Source: an uncultured Eubacteriales bacterium | GTDB lineage: Bacteria > Bacillota > Clostridia > Oscillospirales > Oscillospiraceae | Length of the DNA: 27,080 nucleotides | Assembly (NCBI GenBank): GCA_900550165.1 | Contig: URQY01000024.1 | Coordinates: forward strand, 1 to 27,080 | Reading direction: 5' to 3' | Part shown: one piece after another, positions 6,362 through 15,125 of the stretch | How positions within the stretch are numbered: position 1 is the stretch's first letter | How the letters are laid out: each line of letters begins with the position of its first letter | The notes under the pieces: generated by a model | What the model was told of the DNA's origin: nothing | Database searches by the model: none | Seen by the model: only the letters and a program-made list of their open reading frames with translations | Program-made: the position numbers and the translations under genes

Positions 6362-7918
6362 TTACGGGCGCAGCCAATCAGGCATCTCGTCGCTACCGCT
6401 TGTTCCGCTGTCGCCGGTATTGCTGCCGTCACCCGTGCTGGGGTCGGTCGTTCCGGTATCACCGGTGTCGGGCGTGGTGGGCTCACTTGGCGTGGTCGTA
6501 CCGCTGTTATCGCCAGTGTTTCCGGGATCAACGGTCGTACCGCCGCTGTTGTCACCGGTATTGCCGGGGTCGACCGTCGTGCCGCTGTTGTCGCCGGTAT
6601 TGCCGGGATCGGTGGCCGTACCCGGGTCGGTCGTCGTGCCGCTGTCCCCTGTGCCGGTCTGTGAGCCGGAGGAGGAATGGTGGTTCTGCGGCTGGGCGGC
6701 CTTGCTGTCCTCCACATGTCCCGTGGACGAGGACACCGAGCCATCCGCGTTGACGGACATGATGTCAAGGTCGCGCATCGTGAACTTCTCGACAAACGGG
6801 CTGAGCTCGTTGTTGACGAGGTCCAGCAGCTCCTGCGCGTTCGGCGTCACGTAAGACTGCATTCTGTGGTACACGCGGCTGTAACACGATTTGTTCGTGT
6901 TCGGCATCGTGACGAAGTTGACATTCTCGATCTTGAGCCCGCCCATGACGGCCTGCGAGCCGAACCACAGCATTTCCTCAAACGTCAGGTCGGAGGTAAC
7001 GTTGTTTTTCACCACGCGGGCAAAGTCGCCGATCTTCGTCACGTTCTTGAGCTGCAAAAGCTGCTCGATCATCGCCTTTAAAAGCGACTGCTGCGTCTTG
7101 ATGCGGCCAAGGTCACCGTCGGCGTAGCCGTAGCGCGAGTCGGTGTCGTGGCGGTAACGCAGCACCTGCATCACGTCGCTGCCGCTGAGAAGCCGGTAAC
7201 CCTTCGTCTGGTGGATGTGCAGGTCCTGATAGGGGTCGTCGTAGTTCATGTTGCGCGGCACATCGTAATAGACGCCGCCCATGGCCTTCACGATCTCGCC
7301 GACGGCGTCCCACTCGACGATGACCTGATAGTCCGGCTCAAAGCCGACGAGCTGGGCGATCTCCTTATAGAGCGCCTGAATGCCCTTTTCGCCCCCGCCG
7401 TAGTAGTTGTAGACGGAGTTGATACGCTTGATATCCCACGGGACGTTGACCATCGTGTCGCGCGGGATGGACATGACGGTCGCCTTCTGGTTCGTCACGT
7501 CATAGCTCGCCAGCAGCATCGTGTCGGTGTTGCCGCCGCCGCCCGTGTCGCGGCCGAGAATGAGCACGGTGTAGAAATCCTTGCTCTTTCGCTCGCCGCC
7601 CGCCTTCGGGCGCACGCCGTCGCCATAGTCGATATCGTCGATCTGCTCACTATTGTTATTCTTGCTGTCAGTGTCCTTGCTCGGCAGCTCCGGCGCGCGG
7701 ATTTTCAGCAGATAGCTGCCGCCGGCAACCACACCGCACAGCAGCGCGATGAGCAGCACCTTGGCAAAGAGCCTCCCTGGGTGGGAAAAGGTCTCCTTGA
7801 CCTGCTCCCAGGCCTCGTCGCAGTTGCGCTCGAAAAAGCCCTCTTTCCGGTGCGTGTGCCGCCCCTCGTAATAGGGGTCTTCCCAGTCTCTCTCGTAAAG
7901 CTTTCTTTGATCACTCAT
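6362..7918 (-). CDS. LytR-CpsA-Psr (LCP) family cell-wall transferase with repeat tail
   Basis: LCP proteins attach anionic polymers such as teichoic acids or capsule to peptidoglycan outside the membrane, using polyprenyl-phosphate-linked donors. In this 518-residue protein a cytoplasmic N-terminus (1-50) is followed by one membrane segment (51-71). The extracellular LCP domain (about 113-365) carries the hallmark LGRD (Asp124), NTDT (130-133), SIPRD (Arg153/Asp154) and KRINSVY (Arg165). The C-terminal 115 residues are a disordered Gly/Thr/Asp/Pro-rich tail with three copies of DPGNTGDNSG (437-473), ending DEMPDWLRP. Its start overlaps the nadD-yqeK stop by eight bases, so translation is probably coupled. 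An LCP gene between yqeK and rsfS is a common clostridial arrangement. Confidence 0.93.
   Translation of the reverse strand: MSDQRKLYERDWEDPYYEGRHTHRKEGFFERNCDEAWEQVKETFSHPGRLFAKVLLIALLCGVVAGGSYLLKIRAPELPSKDTDSKNNNSEQIDDIDYGDGVRPKAGGERKSKDFYTVLILGRDTGGGGNTDTMLLASYDVTNQKATVMSIPRDTMVNVPWDIKRINSVYNYYGGGEKGIQALYKEIAQLVGFEPDYQVIVEWDAVGEIVKAMGGVYYDVPRNMNYDDPYQDLHIHQTKGYRLLSGSDVMQVLRYRHDTDSRYGYADGDLGRIKTQQSLLKAMIEQLLQLKNVTKIGDFARVVKNNVTSDLTFEEMLWFGSQAVMGGLKIENVNFVTMPNTNKSCYSRVYHRMQSYVTPNAQELLDLVNNELSPFVEKFTMRDLDIMSVNADGSVSSSTGHVEDSKAAQPQNHHSSSGSQTGTGDSGTTTDPGTATDPGNTGDNSGTTVDPGNTGDNSGGTTVDPGNTGDNSGTTTPSEPTTPDTGDTGTTDPSTGDGSNTGDSGTSGSDEMPDWLRP
6500..6610 (-). repeat. In-frame tandem repeats in the LCP tail
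   Basis: Three near-identical 30-base units encode DPGNTGDNSG (residues 437-446, 450-459 and 464-473), separated by TTV and GTTV spacers, so the periods are 39 and 42 bases. The units differ mainly at synonymous positions. Such a tract can gain or lose copies by slippage or recombination without breaking the frame. Confidence 0.85.
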
Positions 7919-9119
7919 GGGTATGTCCTCTCAAATACTCCAGCGCTTGCAGCGTATTGTGGTGAACGGGGTTGCCCATCTGCTCCATTTCCTCCACGGT
8001 CATGGCAAGGCCCATTTCAAGGCCCTTGTCCAGATCCTCCCACACGACCTTGCGGAGGTCCTCCACGCCGTCGAAGTCGCGGTTCGGCTCGATGTAATCG
8101 GCAAGGTAGATGACCTTTTCAAGTAACGTCATATTTGCCTTGCCCGTCGTGTGCCACAGGATCGCGTTGTAAATCTCGTCATCCGCGCCGAACATGTCGC
8201 GCGCGAGCGCCGCGCCGGTCTTGGCGTGCAGCAGCTTGAGCGCGTGCTGCTCGAGCTCGTCGAGCGCGATGTGGTAGCGCTCGCAGAGCGCAAGCTGCTC
8301 CTCCATCGAAAGGCGCTTGGTCGAGTCGTGCAAAAGCGCTGCAAAGCGCGCCTTTTCGACGTCCGCGCCGTATTTTTCCGCAAGCGCCTTTGCCGTCTGC
8401 TCGGTGCCGAGCACGTGGGGAATGCGTTTTGCCTTCAGGTAGGAGAGCGCGATGGGTCTCAGTTCCTCTAAGGTTAGACGTTTCAAATCGAGATTTGTTC
8501 CATAAAGATGCTCACGCAGGATGTAGCCGAGCACCGCGGGGGCCAGAAGGCCCTTCGTCTCCCCCTTCGGGATGCGCGCGCGCAGCGCTGTGGAGGAAAC
8601 ATCCACAAGGTTCGGCAGCGTCATCGTCACGATGCGGCTGCCGGGGAACTTTTCGCCGAGGAAGGCCCGCTGGGGGGCAAAGAGCGCCTCGCCGTCCTTT
8701 TCCGTGCGGCCGAAGGCGCAAAGGCCCGTGTAGCGCAGGATCTCCTCCGGCTTGTACCAGTTCTGGAATGAGAGGAACATATCCGTCCCCATCAAAAGCC
8801 ACAGCTCCGCGCCGGGATACTGCTCGTGGATCTCGCGCACGGTGTCAACGCTGTAGCTCTTGCCCTCGCGCTCGACCTCCATCGCCGAGACCTCGACCTC
8901 CACGCCCGTGTCGAGCGCGGCCTGCTCCCCCATCAGGCGCGTCATCGCAAGGCGGTGGGCCTTGCCCGGCTCATCCGCGGAGAGCGCCTTGTGCGGCGGG
9001 ATGCCTGCGGGGATCAATATGAGCTTGTCGAGCTGCAAATACTTCGCCGCGCTCTCCGCCGCGGCCAGATGACCCAAGTGCGGCGGGTTGAAGCTGCCGC
9101 CGTAAATTCCGATCTTCAA
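7911..9119 (-). CDS. nadD: Fused nicotinate-nucleotide adenylyltransferase and YqeK HD phosphohydrolase
   Basis: This 402-residue protein joins two enzymes. Residues 1-207 are NadD, which makes deamido-NAD from NaMN and ATP: the nucleotidyltransferase motif GGSFNPPHLGH (His14/His17) and the VSSTALR motif (175-180) are present. Residues about 212-402 are a YqeK-type HD hydrolase, a family known to cleave Ap4A symmetrically: His235, His264-Asp265 (LLHDSTK), His298, His323 and Asp341 are the likely metal ligands. The usual separate nadD and yqeK genes are here one frame with no break. The start is TTG at 9119, fixed by the family start (MKIGIYGGSF) and a GAGG about ten bases upstream. It overlaps the LCP gene by eight bases and follows the YhbY-like gene by 30 bases. 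Confidence 0.95.
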   Translation of the reverse strand: MKIGIYGGSFNPPHLGHLAAAESAAKYLQLDKLILIPAGIPPHKALSADEPGKAHRLAMTRLMGEQAALDTGVEVEVSAMEVEREGKSYSVDTVREIHEQYPGAELWLLMGTDMFLSFQNWYKPEEILRYTGLCAFGRTEKDGEALFAPQRAFLGEKFPGSRIVTMTLPNLVDVSSTALRARIPKGETKGLLAPAVLGYILREHLYGTNLDLKRLTLEELRPIALSYLKAKRIPHVLGTEQTAKALAEKYGADVEKARFAALLHDSTKRLSMEEQLALCERYHIALDELEQHALKLLHAKTGAALARDMFGADDEIYNAILWHTTGKANMTLLEKVIYLADYIEPNRDFDGVEDLRKVVWEDLDKGLEMGLAMTVEEMEQMGNPVHHNTLQALEYLRGHTHE

Positions 9120-9149
9120 ACTTCTCGACCTCGTTTTCTTTTTGATCTC

Positions 9150-9473
9150 TCAAACGGTCTTCTTCGCCGCCTTGGGCAGCACGATCTTATCCTTCTTGTC
9201 CTTTTTGTGCGAGGGGCGGTAGAGCACGAACTTGGTGCCGATGACCTGCACCTGCTCGCTGCGCGTCAGCGCGCTCAGCTCGTCGCACGCCTCGCGCGCG
9301 GTGAGCATACTGTTTTCCAGTACCCGGCACTTGATGAGTTCGCGCGCTTCGAGCGCGTCGTTTGCCTGCTTGACGAGGTTTTCGCCGATGCCGTCCTTGC
9401 CGATGTGAACGATCACATCGAGTTCATTGGAGAGGCTGCGCAGATATGCGCGCTGTTTACTGCTTAATTCCAT
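9150..9473 (-). CDS. YhbY-family (CRM domain) RNA-binding protein
   Basis: This 107-residue protein is a stand-alone CRM domain of the YhbY/YqeI family, associated with pre-50S ribosomal particles. The family features are an N-terminal LSSKQRAYLRSLSN, the loop GKDG (25-28, the GxxG-like RNA-binding loop), KCRVLENS, and VQVIGTKFVLYR near the end. A short basic tail (HKKDKKDK) follows. The start at 9473 has AAGGA about 12 bases upstream. Its place directly before nadD matches the yqeI-nadD-yqeK order of Bacillus, and 19 bases separate it from the upstream ITPase gene. Confidence 0.95.
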   Translation of the reverse strand: MELSSKQRAYLRSLSNELDVIVHIGKDGIGENLVKQANDALEARELIKCRVLENSMLTAREACDELSALTRSEQVQVIGTKFVLYRPSHKKDKKDKIVLPKAAKKTV

Positions 9474-9492
9474 AGTCGTTTCTTATCCTTTT

Positions 9493-10089
9493 TTATTGAT
9501 GTTCTGCAAGATAGTTCTTGAGCGTTTCCTTGAATGCGCGCAGTGCCTTGCCGCGGTGCGAGATCTCCGCTTTTTCTTCCGCCGTCAGCTGTGCAAAGGT
9601 CTTCCGCTTGTCAGGCACGAAGAACACGGGATCATAGCCGAAGCCGTTTTCGCCCATCGGCGCGAAGGCGATCGTGCCCTCGACCTCGCCGTCGTCCTGC
9701 AAGATGTCCCCGTTCGGGAACGCGCAGGTGATCGTTGTGTGGAAGTGGGCGCGGCGGTCGGCCTGCCCGTGCATCATTTGCAGCAGCAGCCGGTAGCGCC
9801 CGATATCATCCAGACCCTCGCCGCCGAAGCGCGCGCTGTACACGCCGGGGCCGCCGTTGAGTGCGTTCACGCAGAGGCCGGAATCGTCTGCGATGGCGGG
9901 GAGCTTCGTCGCCTCCATCACGGCCTTCGCCTTTAAGAGCGAGTTTTCCGCAAACGTCTCGCCGGTCTCCTCGACCTCGATCTTCACGCCGAGGTCAGCC
10001 TCCGACATGACCTCCACGCCGAGGTCGCCAAGAATGGCGCTCATTTCCTTCAATTTTTTGGGGTTCTGCGTTGCCAGAACAAATTTCAT
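9493..10089 (-). CDS. rdgB: XTP/dITP diphosphatase (RdgB/HAM1 family)
   Basis: The enzyme hydrolyses non-canonical purine triphosphates (ITP, dITP, XTP) to monophosphates and keeps them out of DNA and RNA. The 198-residue product shows the N-terminal ATQNPKKLKEM, the catalytic region PAIADDSGLCVNAL, GPGVYSARF, GFGYDPVF and the C-terminal SHRGKALRAF, all hallmarks of the family. The start at 10089 (MKFVLATQN) follows GGGAGG; an open extension upstream belongs to the overlapping reading of the preceding gene and is not used. It lies two bases after the stop of the small zinc-ribbon gene, so its ribosome binding site is inside that gene. Confidence 0.96.
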   Translation of the reverse strand: MKFVLATQNPKKLKEMSAILGDLGVEVMSEADLGVKIEVEETGETFAENSLLKAKAVMEATKLPAIADDSGLCVNALNGGPGVYSARFGGEGLDDIGRYRLLLQMMHGQADRRAHFHTTITCAFPNGDILQDDGEVEGTIAFAPMGENGFGYDPVFFVPDKRKTFAQLTAEEKAEISHRGKALRAFKETLKNYLAEHQ

Positions 10090-10091
10090 CG

Positions 10092-10475
10092 TCAAACCTC
10101 CCACGGGTCTTTTTCCCGTCTCTTCCTGCTTTTTTCTTCGCGCTTTTCTTCCTCGCGCTGCGCCTTGCGCTCTTCGCGCTGCGCGCTCATCTTTTCCTGC
10201 CATGCCGTGAACTTTTTGTCGAGCTTATCGAGCGGCCACTCGATCTCCGGCACAGGCACGATGACCACCTTGCAGCTCTCACAGTAACGGGCGGGCGTGT
10301 AATAATCTCCTAACAGCCCCGCTCTGCCAAGCCAGACCTGTTCCTTCTCGTCGCCAAATCCGTCTTTGAGCATGCCGTCCTCACCTCTTGGACACCAGTA
10401 AATATCACGCAAGACAGGGATGGATCCATCTCGCATTTCCTTTCCGCAATAGGGGCAAACAGAAGTAATTTCCAT
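10092..10475 (-). CDS. Small zinc-ribbon protein, DUF6487-like
   Basis: This 127-residue protein begins with a zinc-binding module: CPYC at 7-10, a lone Cys28, and CESC at 65-68, with a Trp/Gly-rich segment between. This looks like the PF20097/DUF6487 family, a call made from memory. The last 40 residues are almost all Lys, Arg, Glu and Gln, predicted to form a charged helix, and end in DPWEV. The start at 10475 follows AAGGAG. It sits between ftsY (40 bases upstream) and rdgB (2 bases downstream) in the smc-rsfS run. Function is unknown. The charged tail could contact RNA or a protein partner, but nothing more specific can be said. Confidence 0.85.
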   Translation of the reverse strand: MEITSVCPYCGKEMRDGSIPVLRDIYWCPRGEDGMLKDGFGDEKEQVWLGRAGLLGDYYTPARYCESCKVVIVPVPEIEWPLDKLDKKFTAWQEKMSAQREERKAQREEEKREEKSRKRREKDPWEV

Positions 10476-10515
10476 ATTCGTCTCCTTATTGTCTCGCAGG
10501 TTTATGTTTCCCCCC

Positions 10516-11385
10516 TCAGATGAGCGCCTTGACGTATTCCTCCGCATTGAACGGCTGGAGATCGTCGATGCCCTCGCCAAGGCCGACGAACTTCACCGGC
10601 ACGCCCAGCTCCTGTGCGATGGCGACGCAGATGCCGCCCTTGGCCGTGCCGTCGAGTTTCGTTAGGATGATGCCGGTGAGTCCCGCCGTCTCGCGGAAGA
10701 CCTTTGCCTGCTGAAGGCCGTTCTGCCCCGTCGTCGCGTCGAGCACGAGAAGCGTTTCCTTCGCGGCGTCCGGCGTCTCTCGGTCGATGATCTTGCGGAG
10801 CTTGGAAAGCTCGTTCATCAGATTCACCTTGTTGTGGAGCCTGCCCGCCGTGTCGCAGAGGACGACGTCGACACCTCTCGCCTTCGCCGCGGCGAGCGAG
10901 TCGAACAGCACCGCGCCGGGGTCCGCGCCCTCGACCGAGCGGACGATCTCGCAGCCCGCGCGGTTCGCCCAGATTTCGAGCTGGTCTGCCGCCGCCGCGC
11001 GGAACGTGTCCGCCGCGCATAAAAGCACGCGCTTGCCCTCGCCCTTCAGACGGTGGGCGATCTTGCCGATGGACGTGGTCTTGCCCACGCCGTTCACGCC
11101 GATGACCAGCACGACGCTCGGCTGCGTCGTGAGGTCGAGCGCGGTATCGCCCACGTTCAGCTTTTCGATGAGGATTTCGCGCAGCGCTTGCTTCACGTCG
11201 TCGCCGCGCTGGATGCTCTTCTGGTATACGACGTCGCGCAGCTTTTTCACCGCGTCGTGCGCGACCGTCGCGCCGAGGTCGGCCAGGATCAGGCTGTCCT
11301 CCAGCTCGTCGTAGAATTCGTCGTCGATGGTCTCCCACACGATGGTGTCGAACCACGCCTTTTTGATCTTTGCAAAAATACCCAT
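10516..11385 (-). CDS. ftsY: Signal recognition particle receptor FtsY
   Basis: FtsY is the membrane-associated SRP GTPase that receives ribosome-nascent chain complexes for insertion by SecYEG. The 289-residue product has the N domain (about 15-88) and the G domain with G1 GVNGVGKTT (96-104), the insertion-box region LLCAADTFRAAAADQL, DTAGR (178-182), TKLDG (242-246) and the closing GLGEGIDDLQPF. The acidic A domain seen in Escherichia coli is absent. Only a short amphipathic N-terminus (MGIFAKIKKAWF) remains, probably for membrane binding, as in other minimal FtsY proteins. The start at 11385 follows AGGAGA. It lies 17 bases after smc, a neighbour pair common in Firmicutes. Confidence 0.97.
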   Translation of the reverse strand: MGIFAKIKKAWFDTIVWETIDDEFYDELEDSLILADLGATVAHDAVKKLRDVVYQKSIQRGDDVKQALREILIEKLNVGDTALDLTTQPSVVLVIGVNGVGKTTSIGKIAHRLKGEGKRVLLCAADTFRAAAADQLEIWANRAGCEIVRSVEGADPGAVLFDSLAAAKARGVDVVLCDTAGRLHNKVNLMNELSKLRKIIDRETPDAAKETLLVLDATTGQNGLQQAKVFRETAGLTGIILTKLDGTAKGGICVAIAQELGVPVKFVGLGEGIDDLQPFNAEEYVKALI

Positions 11386-11402
11386 TTCGTTCTCCTCGCG
11401 CT

Positions 11403-14400
11403 TTATTCTTTAATGTTGAGTTCCTTGGCCATATCGTTCATGTTGATCGTCAGGATCTTGCTCACGCCGCGCTCCTGCATCGTCACGCCGTAGAGGACGT
11501 CTGCCGCTTCCATTGTTCCGCGGCGGTGCGTGATGACGATAAACTGCGTTTTTTGCGTGATGCGGCGCATATAGTTGGCCACGCGCACCACGTTCGGCTC
11601 GTCAAGCGCCGCCTCGATCTCGTCCATCACGCAAAATGGCGTCGGATGGACCTTCAAAATGGCGAAATACAGCGCGATGGCGACGAACGCCTTTTCGCCG
11701 CCCGAGAGCAGCGTGATCGTCTTGAGCGCCTTGCCCGGCGGCTGGACCTTGATCTCGATGCCGCAGGAGAGCACGTCGTTTTCGTCCTCCAGCTCAAGCG
11801 TCGCCTTGCCGCCGCCGAAAAGCTCCAGAAAGGTCTCCTGAAAGCTCTCGCGGATCAGCGCGAACTGTTCCTTGAAGATACCCGTCATCTCGCCGGTGAT
11901 GCTCTCGATCACGCCGACGAGCTCGCTCTTCGCCTTTTCCACGTCGTCGCGCTGCTCCGTCAGATAGGTGTAGCGCGTGTTCACGCGCTCGAATTCCTCG
12001 ATCGCGCCGACATTCACTGTGCCAAGGCCGCTGATGGCCCGCTTGAGCTCACCGATGCGGCGGCTTGCCTTCTGCACGCTTTCCAGCTCGATGCGCTGCT
12101 CCTGCGCAGCGGAGTGCGACAGCTCGTAGTTCTCCCAGAGCCTGTCGAGGATCTGCTGTTCCTCCATGGCGCTCGTCGCGCGCTTTTGCTCAAGCTTGCT
12201 GACGCTGCGCTCCACATTGAGCACATTTTCGTTGAGCTCGCGCCCGCGCCGGTCGCTCTGGCTGCGCTCGGCTTCAAGCGCGAGCTTCGCCTTCGAGAGC
12301 TCTTCAAGCTCCGCTCGCTTCTGCGCTATTTTGTCGTTCAGCGCGGCGATTTCCGCTGTATGCGCGCCGATCTCGCGCTGCGACTGCTCGCTCGCGGCCC
12401 TGTACTGGCCGATGAGCGCGCGCCTGCTCTGCTCATCGCCCTGCATCTGAGCGCGCAGGGATTCGAGACTTGCGAGCGACTTCTCCGTCGTCTCGCGCTC
12501 GGCGGCAAAACCCGCAAGCGCACTCTTTTTCTCGGCGATCTCGTCGCCGAGGCGCGAGGTGGAGCGCAGCAGCTCGCTCTGGCCGGAAAGACTCTCCTCT
12601 GCCTGTGCGCGCAGCGCGCCCGCCTCCTTTTCCTGCGAAAGCGCAAGCGCTTCCTTTTCCTCTGCCGCGCGCTTTACCTCACCGCGGCGGCGCGCGATGG
12701 TCTCGCGCTCGGTATCCAGCGCTTCCAGCCGCTCGCGCAGCGAGGAAAGCAGCAGATCATAGTGGTTTTTGTCGCCTTGCAGCTTGAGCACGGCTTCCTC
12801 TGCCGCGCGCTGCTGGCCCTGCGCGACCTCCAGCTCGTATCTTGCCTTCGCAAGCTCGCGCTTGGCATCCTCGGCGGCTTTGGCGGCAAGCTCCAGCTTT
12901 TCGGCAAGACTTCCCCGGCGGGTCGTCAGCTCGCGCAGCTCACCGGCGCGGCTCAGGATGCCCGCGCTGCGGGAGATCGAGCCGCCCGTCATCGAGCCGC
13001 CGCGATTCAAAACCTGACCGTCGAGCGTCACGATGCGGAACGCGTTCGAAAATTTGCGCGAGATCGTGATGCCGCAGTCAAGATCCTCGACCACGACCGT
13101 GCGGCCGAGCAGATTTTTGAAAATGCCGTCGTATGCGCGCTCATATTCCACAAGCTCGCTCGCAAGGCCGACGTAGCCGTACTCGCTGCACACGCGCGCA
13201 TCGCGCAGCGCCTCGCCGCGGATGGACGAAAGCGGCAGGAACGTCGCCCGTCCGCCGTCGCGCTGCTTGAGTAACTGAATGGCGCTCTTGGCGTCCTCCT
13301 CACGCTCGACGACAATGTTTTGCAGTCCCGCACCGAGCGCGATCTCGATCGCGACGGCGTACTTTTTGTCGACCTGCATCAGACCCGCGACCGGCCCGCG
13401 CACGCCACGCAGCGCCTTGCGCTCCGATGCCTGCATGACCGTGCGCACCGCCTTATTGAAGCCCTCGTATTCCTTTTCCATCTCGCTGAGTAAGCGGATG
13501 CGGGAGTCTAAGTTGTTCATCTCCATCGTGAGGGAAACGTGCTGCTCGCCCGTCTCCTTCTCTCGCTCGACGCGCCCCTGCATCTTCATCGTGTGGCCGG
13601 CGATGATGTTGCGGATGGCGTCGGCCTCCTCCTGCGCAGTCTCGAGCGCCTTGCGGTTTTCCGCGGCGCTCCTGCGCGCTTCGGAAAGCTGGGTCTCTCC
13701 GCTCTCCTGCTCAGAGGCGATGGCGCTCTCGCGCTCGTCCATCTCCGCAAGCGTTGAGCGCAGGGCCGCGACCGAAGCGCGGCTGTCCGCCGCGGCGGAC
13801 AGGGCAAGCGCTTCGCGTCCGCGCAGGGTCTCGGCCTCGCTTGCGGCCTCGCCCGCGTTTTTCGACAGCTCCTCCGCCTGCTTCAATAGCTCATCAAGCG
13901 CTGCTTCCACCTCACGCTTGCTTCGTTCCAGCTCTTCAATGCGCGCGCGCTGCTGCGCGATCTGCTCGTCCATCGAGCCGACGCGGTCGGACTGGCTTCT
14001 CAGTTCCTCCTCCACGCGCGCGATATTTTCCTCGTTGTGCGCGATGCCCGTTTGCAGCACCGCCACGCAGGATTCCTGCTCCTTCACCTGTGCATCGAGC
14101 GCGGAAAGCGCCGTGCGCTCCTCCTCCTGCGCGATGTCGTTTTCGTGGATGCGCGCGGAGAACTGCTCGGACGCGGCGTAAAGCGCCTCCAAATCGGCGT
14201 TCGCCTTTTTGAGCTCCTCGCGCGCAAGGGCAAGGTCGGTGTCAAGCTTGATGGCGCTCGTGCGGAGCGTTTCGAGATTCTCGAGCCACACGGAGATCTC
14301 CAGAAGGCGCAGCTCATCGCGGTAGATGAGATACTGCTTCGCCGTCTCCGCCTGCGCGCGCAGGGGCTCGACCTGCAATGCAAGCTCCGAGATCTTATCG

Positions 14401-14978
14401 TTGATGCGCACTAAGTTTTCCTCCGTACGCTCGAGCTTGCGCTCGGTCTCCTCCTTGCGGTAGCGGAAGCGGGAAATGCCCGCCGCCTCCTCAAATATCT
14501 CGCGGCGATCGCCGCTCTTTTGCGACAGGATCTCGTCGATGCGGCCCTGGCCGATGATGGAATAACCCTCGCGGCCCATGCCGGTATCCATGAACAGCTC
14601 GTTCACGTCGCGCAGACGGACGGACTGCTTGTTGATATAGTATTCCGATTCGCCGCTGCGGTAGTACCGGCGCGTGACGGCGACCTCGGCTTCCTCCATG
14701 CTGGGAAAAATGTGCTCGGTGTTGTCGAGCACGAGCGTCACCTGCGCAAAGCCCATCTGATTGCGCGTTTCCGTTCCGCCGAAGATAACGTCCTCCATCT
14801 TCGCACCGCGCAGCGACTTGCTCGACTGCTCGCCCATGACCCAGCGGATGGCGTCCGAAATATTCGATTTTCCGCTTCCGTTCGGGCCGACGATGGCGGT
14901 GATATCCTCACCGAAGTTGAGCACCGTCTTGTCCGGAAAGCTCTTGAAGCCCTGGATCTCCAATGCCTTTAAGTACAC
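11403..14978 (-). CDS. smc: Chromosome segregation ATPase SMC
   Basis: SMC forms the ring-shaped condensin with ScpA and ScpB that folds and segregates the chromosome. The 1191-residue product matches the usual length. Residues 1-160 form the N-terminal head half with FKSFPDKT and Walker A GPNGSGKSN (31-39). Long coiled coils (about 170-500 and 675-1020) flank a hinge (about 505-670). The C-terminal head half carries the ABC signature LLSGGEKAF (near 1090) and Walker B FCVMDEIEAALDEPN. The start is GTG at 14978, giving the canonical MYLKALEIQGFKSF and following AAGGAGG; a longer frame starting upstream is not family-like. rnc, often upstream of smc, is not present; a TepA gene is there instead. 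Confidence 0.97.
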   Translation of the reverse strand: MYLKALEIQGFKSFPDKTVLNFGEDITAIVGPNGSGKSNISDAIRWVMGEQSSKSLRGAKMEDVIFGGTETRNQMGFAQVTLVLDNTEHIFPSMEEAEVAVTRRYYRSGESEYYINKQSVRLRDVNELFMDTGMGREGYSIIGQGRIDEILSQKSGDRREIFEEAAGISRFRYRKEETERKLERTEENLVRINDKISELALQVEPLRAQAETAKQYLIYRDELRLLEISVWLENLETLRTSAIKLDTDLALAREELKKANADLEALYAASEQFSARIHENDIAQEEERTALSALDAQVKEQESCVAVLQTGIAHNEENIARVEEELRSQSDRVGSMDEQIAQQRARIEELERSKREVEAALDELLKQAEELSKNAGEAASEAETLRGREALALSAAADSRASVAALRSTLAEMDERESAIASEQESGETQLSEARRSAAENRKALETAQEEADAIRNIIAGHTMKMQGRVEREKETGEQHVSLTMEMNNLDSRIRLLSEMEKEYEGFNKAVRTVMQASERKALRGVRGPVAGLMQVDKKYAVAIEIALGAGLQNIVVEREEDAKSAIQLLKQRDGGRATFLPLSSIRGEALRDARVCSEYGYVGLASELVEYERAYDGIFKNLLGRTVVVEDLDCGITISRKFSNAFRIVTLDGQVLNRGGSMTGGSISRSAGILSRAGELRELTTRRGSLAEKLELAAKAAEDAKRELAKARYELEVAQGQQRAAEEAVLKLQGDKNHYDLLLSSLRERLEALDTERETIARRRGEVKRAAEEKEALALSQEKEAGALRAQAEESLSGQSELLRSTSRLGDEIAEKKSALAGFAAERETTEKSLASLESLRAQMQGDEQSRRALIGQYRAASEQSQREIGAHTAEIAALNDKIAQKRAELEELSKAKLALEAERSQSDRRGRELNENVLNVERSVSKLEQKRATSAMEEQQILDRLWENYELSHSAAQEQRIELESVQKASRRIGELKRAISGLGTVNVGAIEEFERVNTRYTYLTEQRDDVEKAKSELVGVIESITGEMTGIFKEQFALIRESFQETFLELFGGGKATLELEDENDVLSCGIEIKVQPPGKALKTITLLSGGEKAFVAIALYFAILKVHPTPFCVMDEIEAALDEPNVVRVANYMRRITQKTQFIVITHRRGTMEAADVLYGVTMQERGVSKILTINMNDMAKELNIKE

Positions 14979-15047
14979 GGGCGATATCCTCCTTGAAAAA
15001 GGCGCATCATCCCCTATCAGGGTATAATGACACATTTTGACTTTTAC

Positions 15048-15076
15048 TATATATCATTTTTTCACTCTTTTTTCAA
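15048..15076 (-). promoter_or_regulatory. Candidate promoter for the smc-rsfS run
   Basis: On the minus strand TTGAAA (15071-15076) is followed after 17 bases by TATATA (15048-15053), with an overlapping TATAGT two bases further on as an alternative -10 box. It lies between the tepA terminator and smc in an AT-rich gap. The -10 match is imperfect. Confidence 0.45.
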
Positions 15077-15098
15077 GGGGATTCGATGAACAAAGCGT

Positions 15099-15124
15099 AA
15101 AAAGACGCCCGAAGGCGTCTTTTT
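15099..15124 (-). terminator. Rho-independent terminator after tepA
   Basis: A GACGCC/GGCGTC stem (15104-15109 with 15114-15119, loop CGAA) is extended by A5/T5 on both sides and so ends in a T-tract on either strand. It begins one base after the tepA stop codon and separates tepA from the smc promoter. Confidence 0.9.
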
Positions 15125-15125
15125 C

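Noticed and set aside
11370..13274. A 634-codon open frame on the plus strand opposite smc
   Set aside because: It is a shadow of the GC-rich smc coding strand: the protein is rich in Leu/Arg/Ala/His with no family features, while the minus-strand frame is a full SMC.
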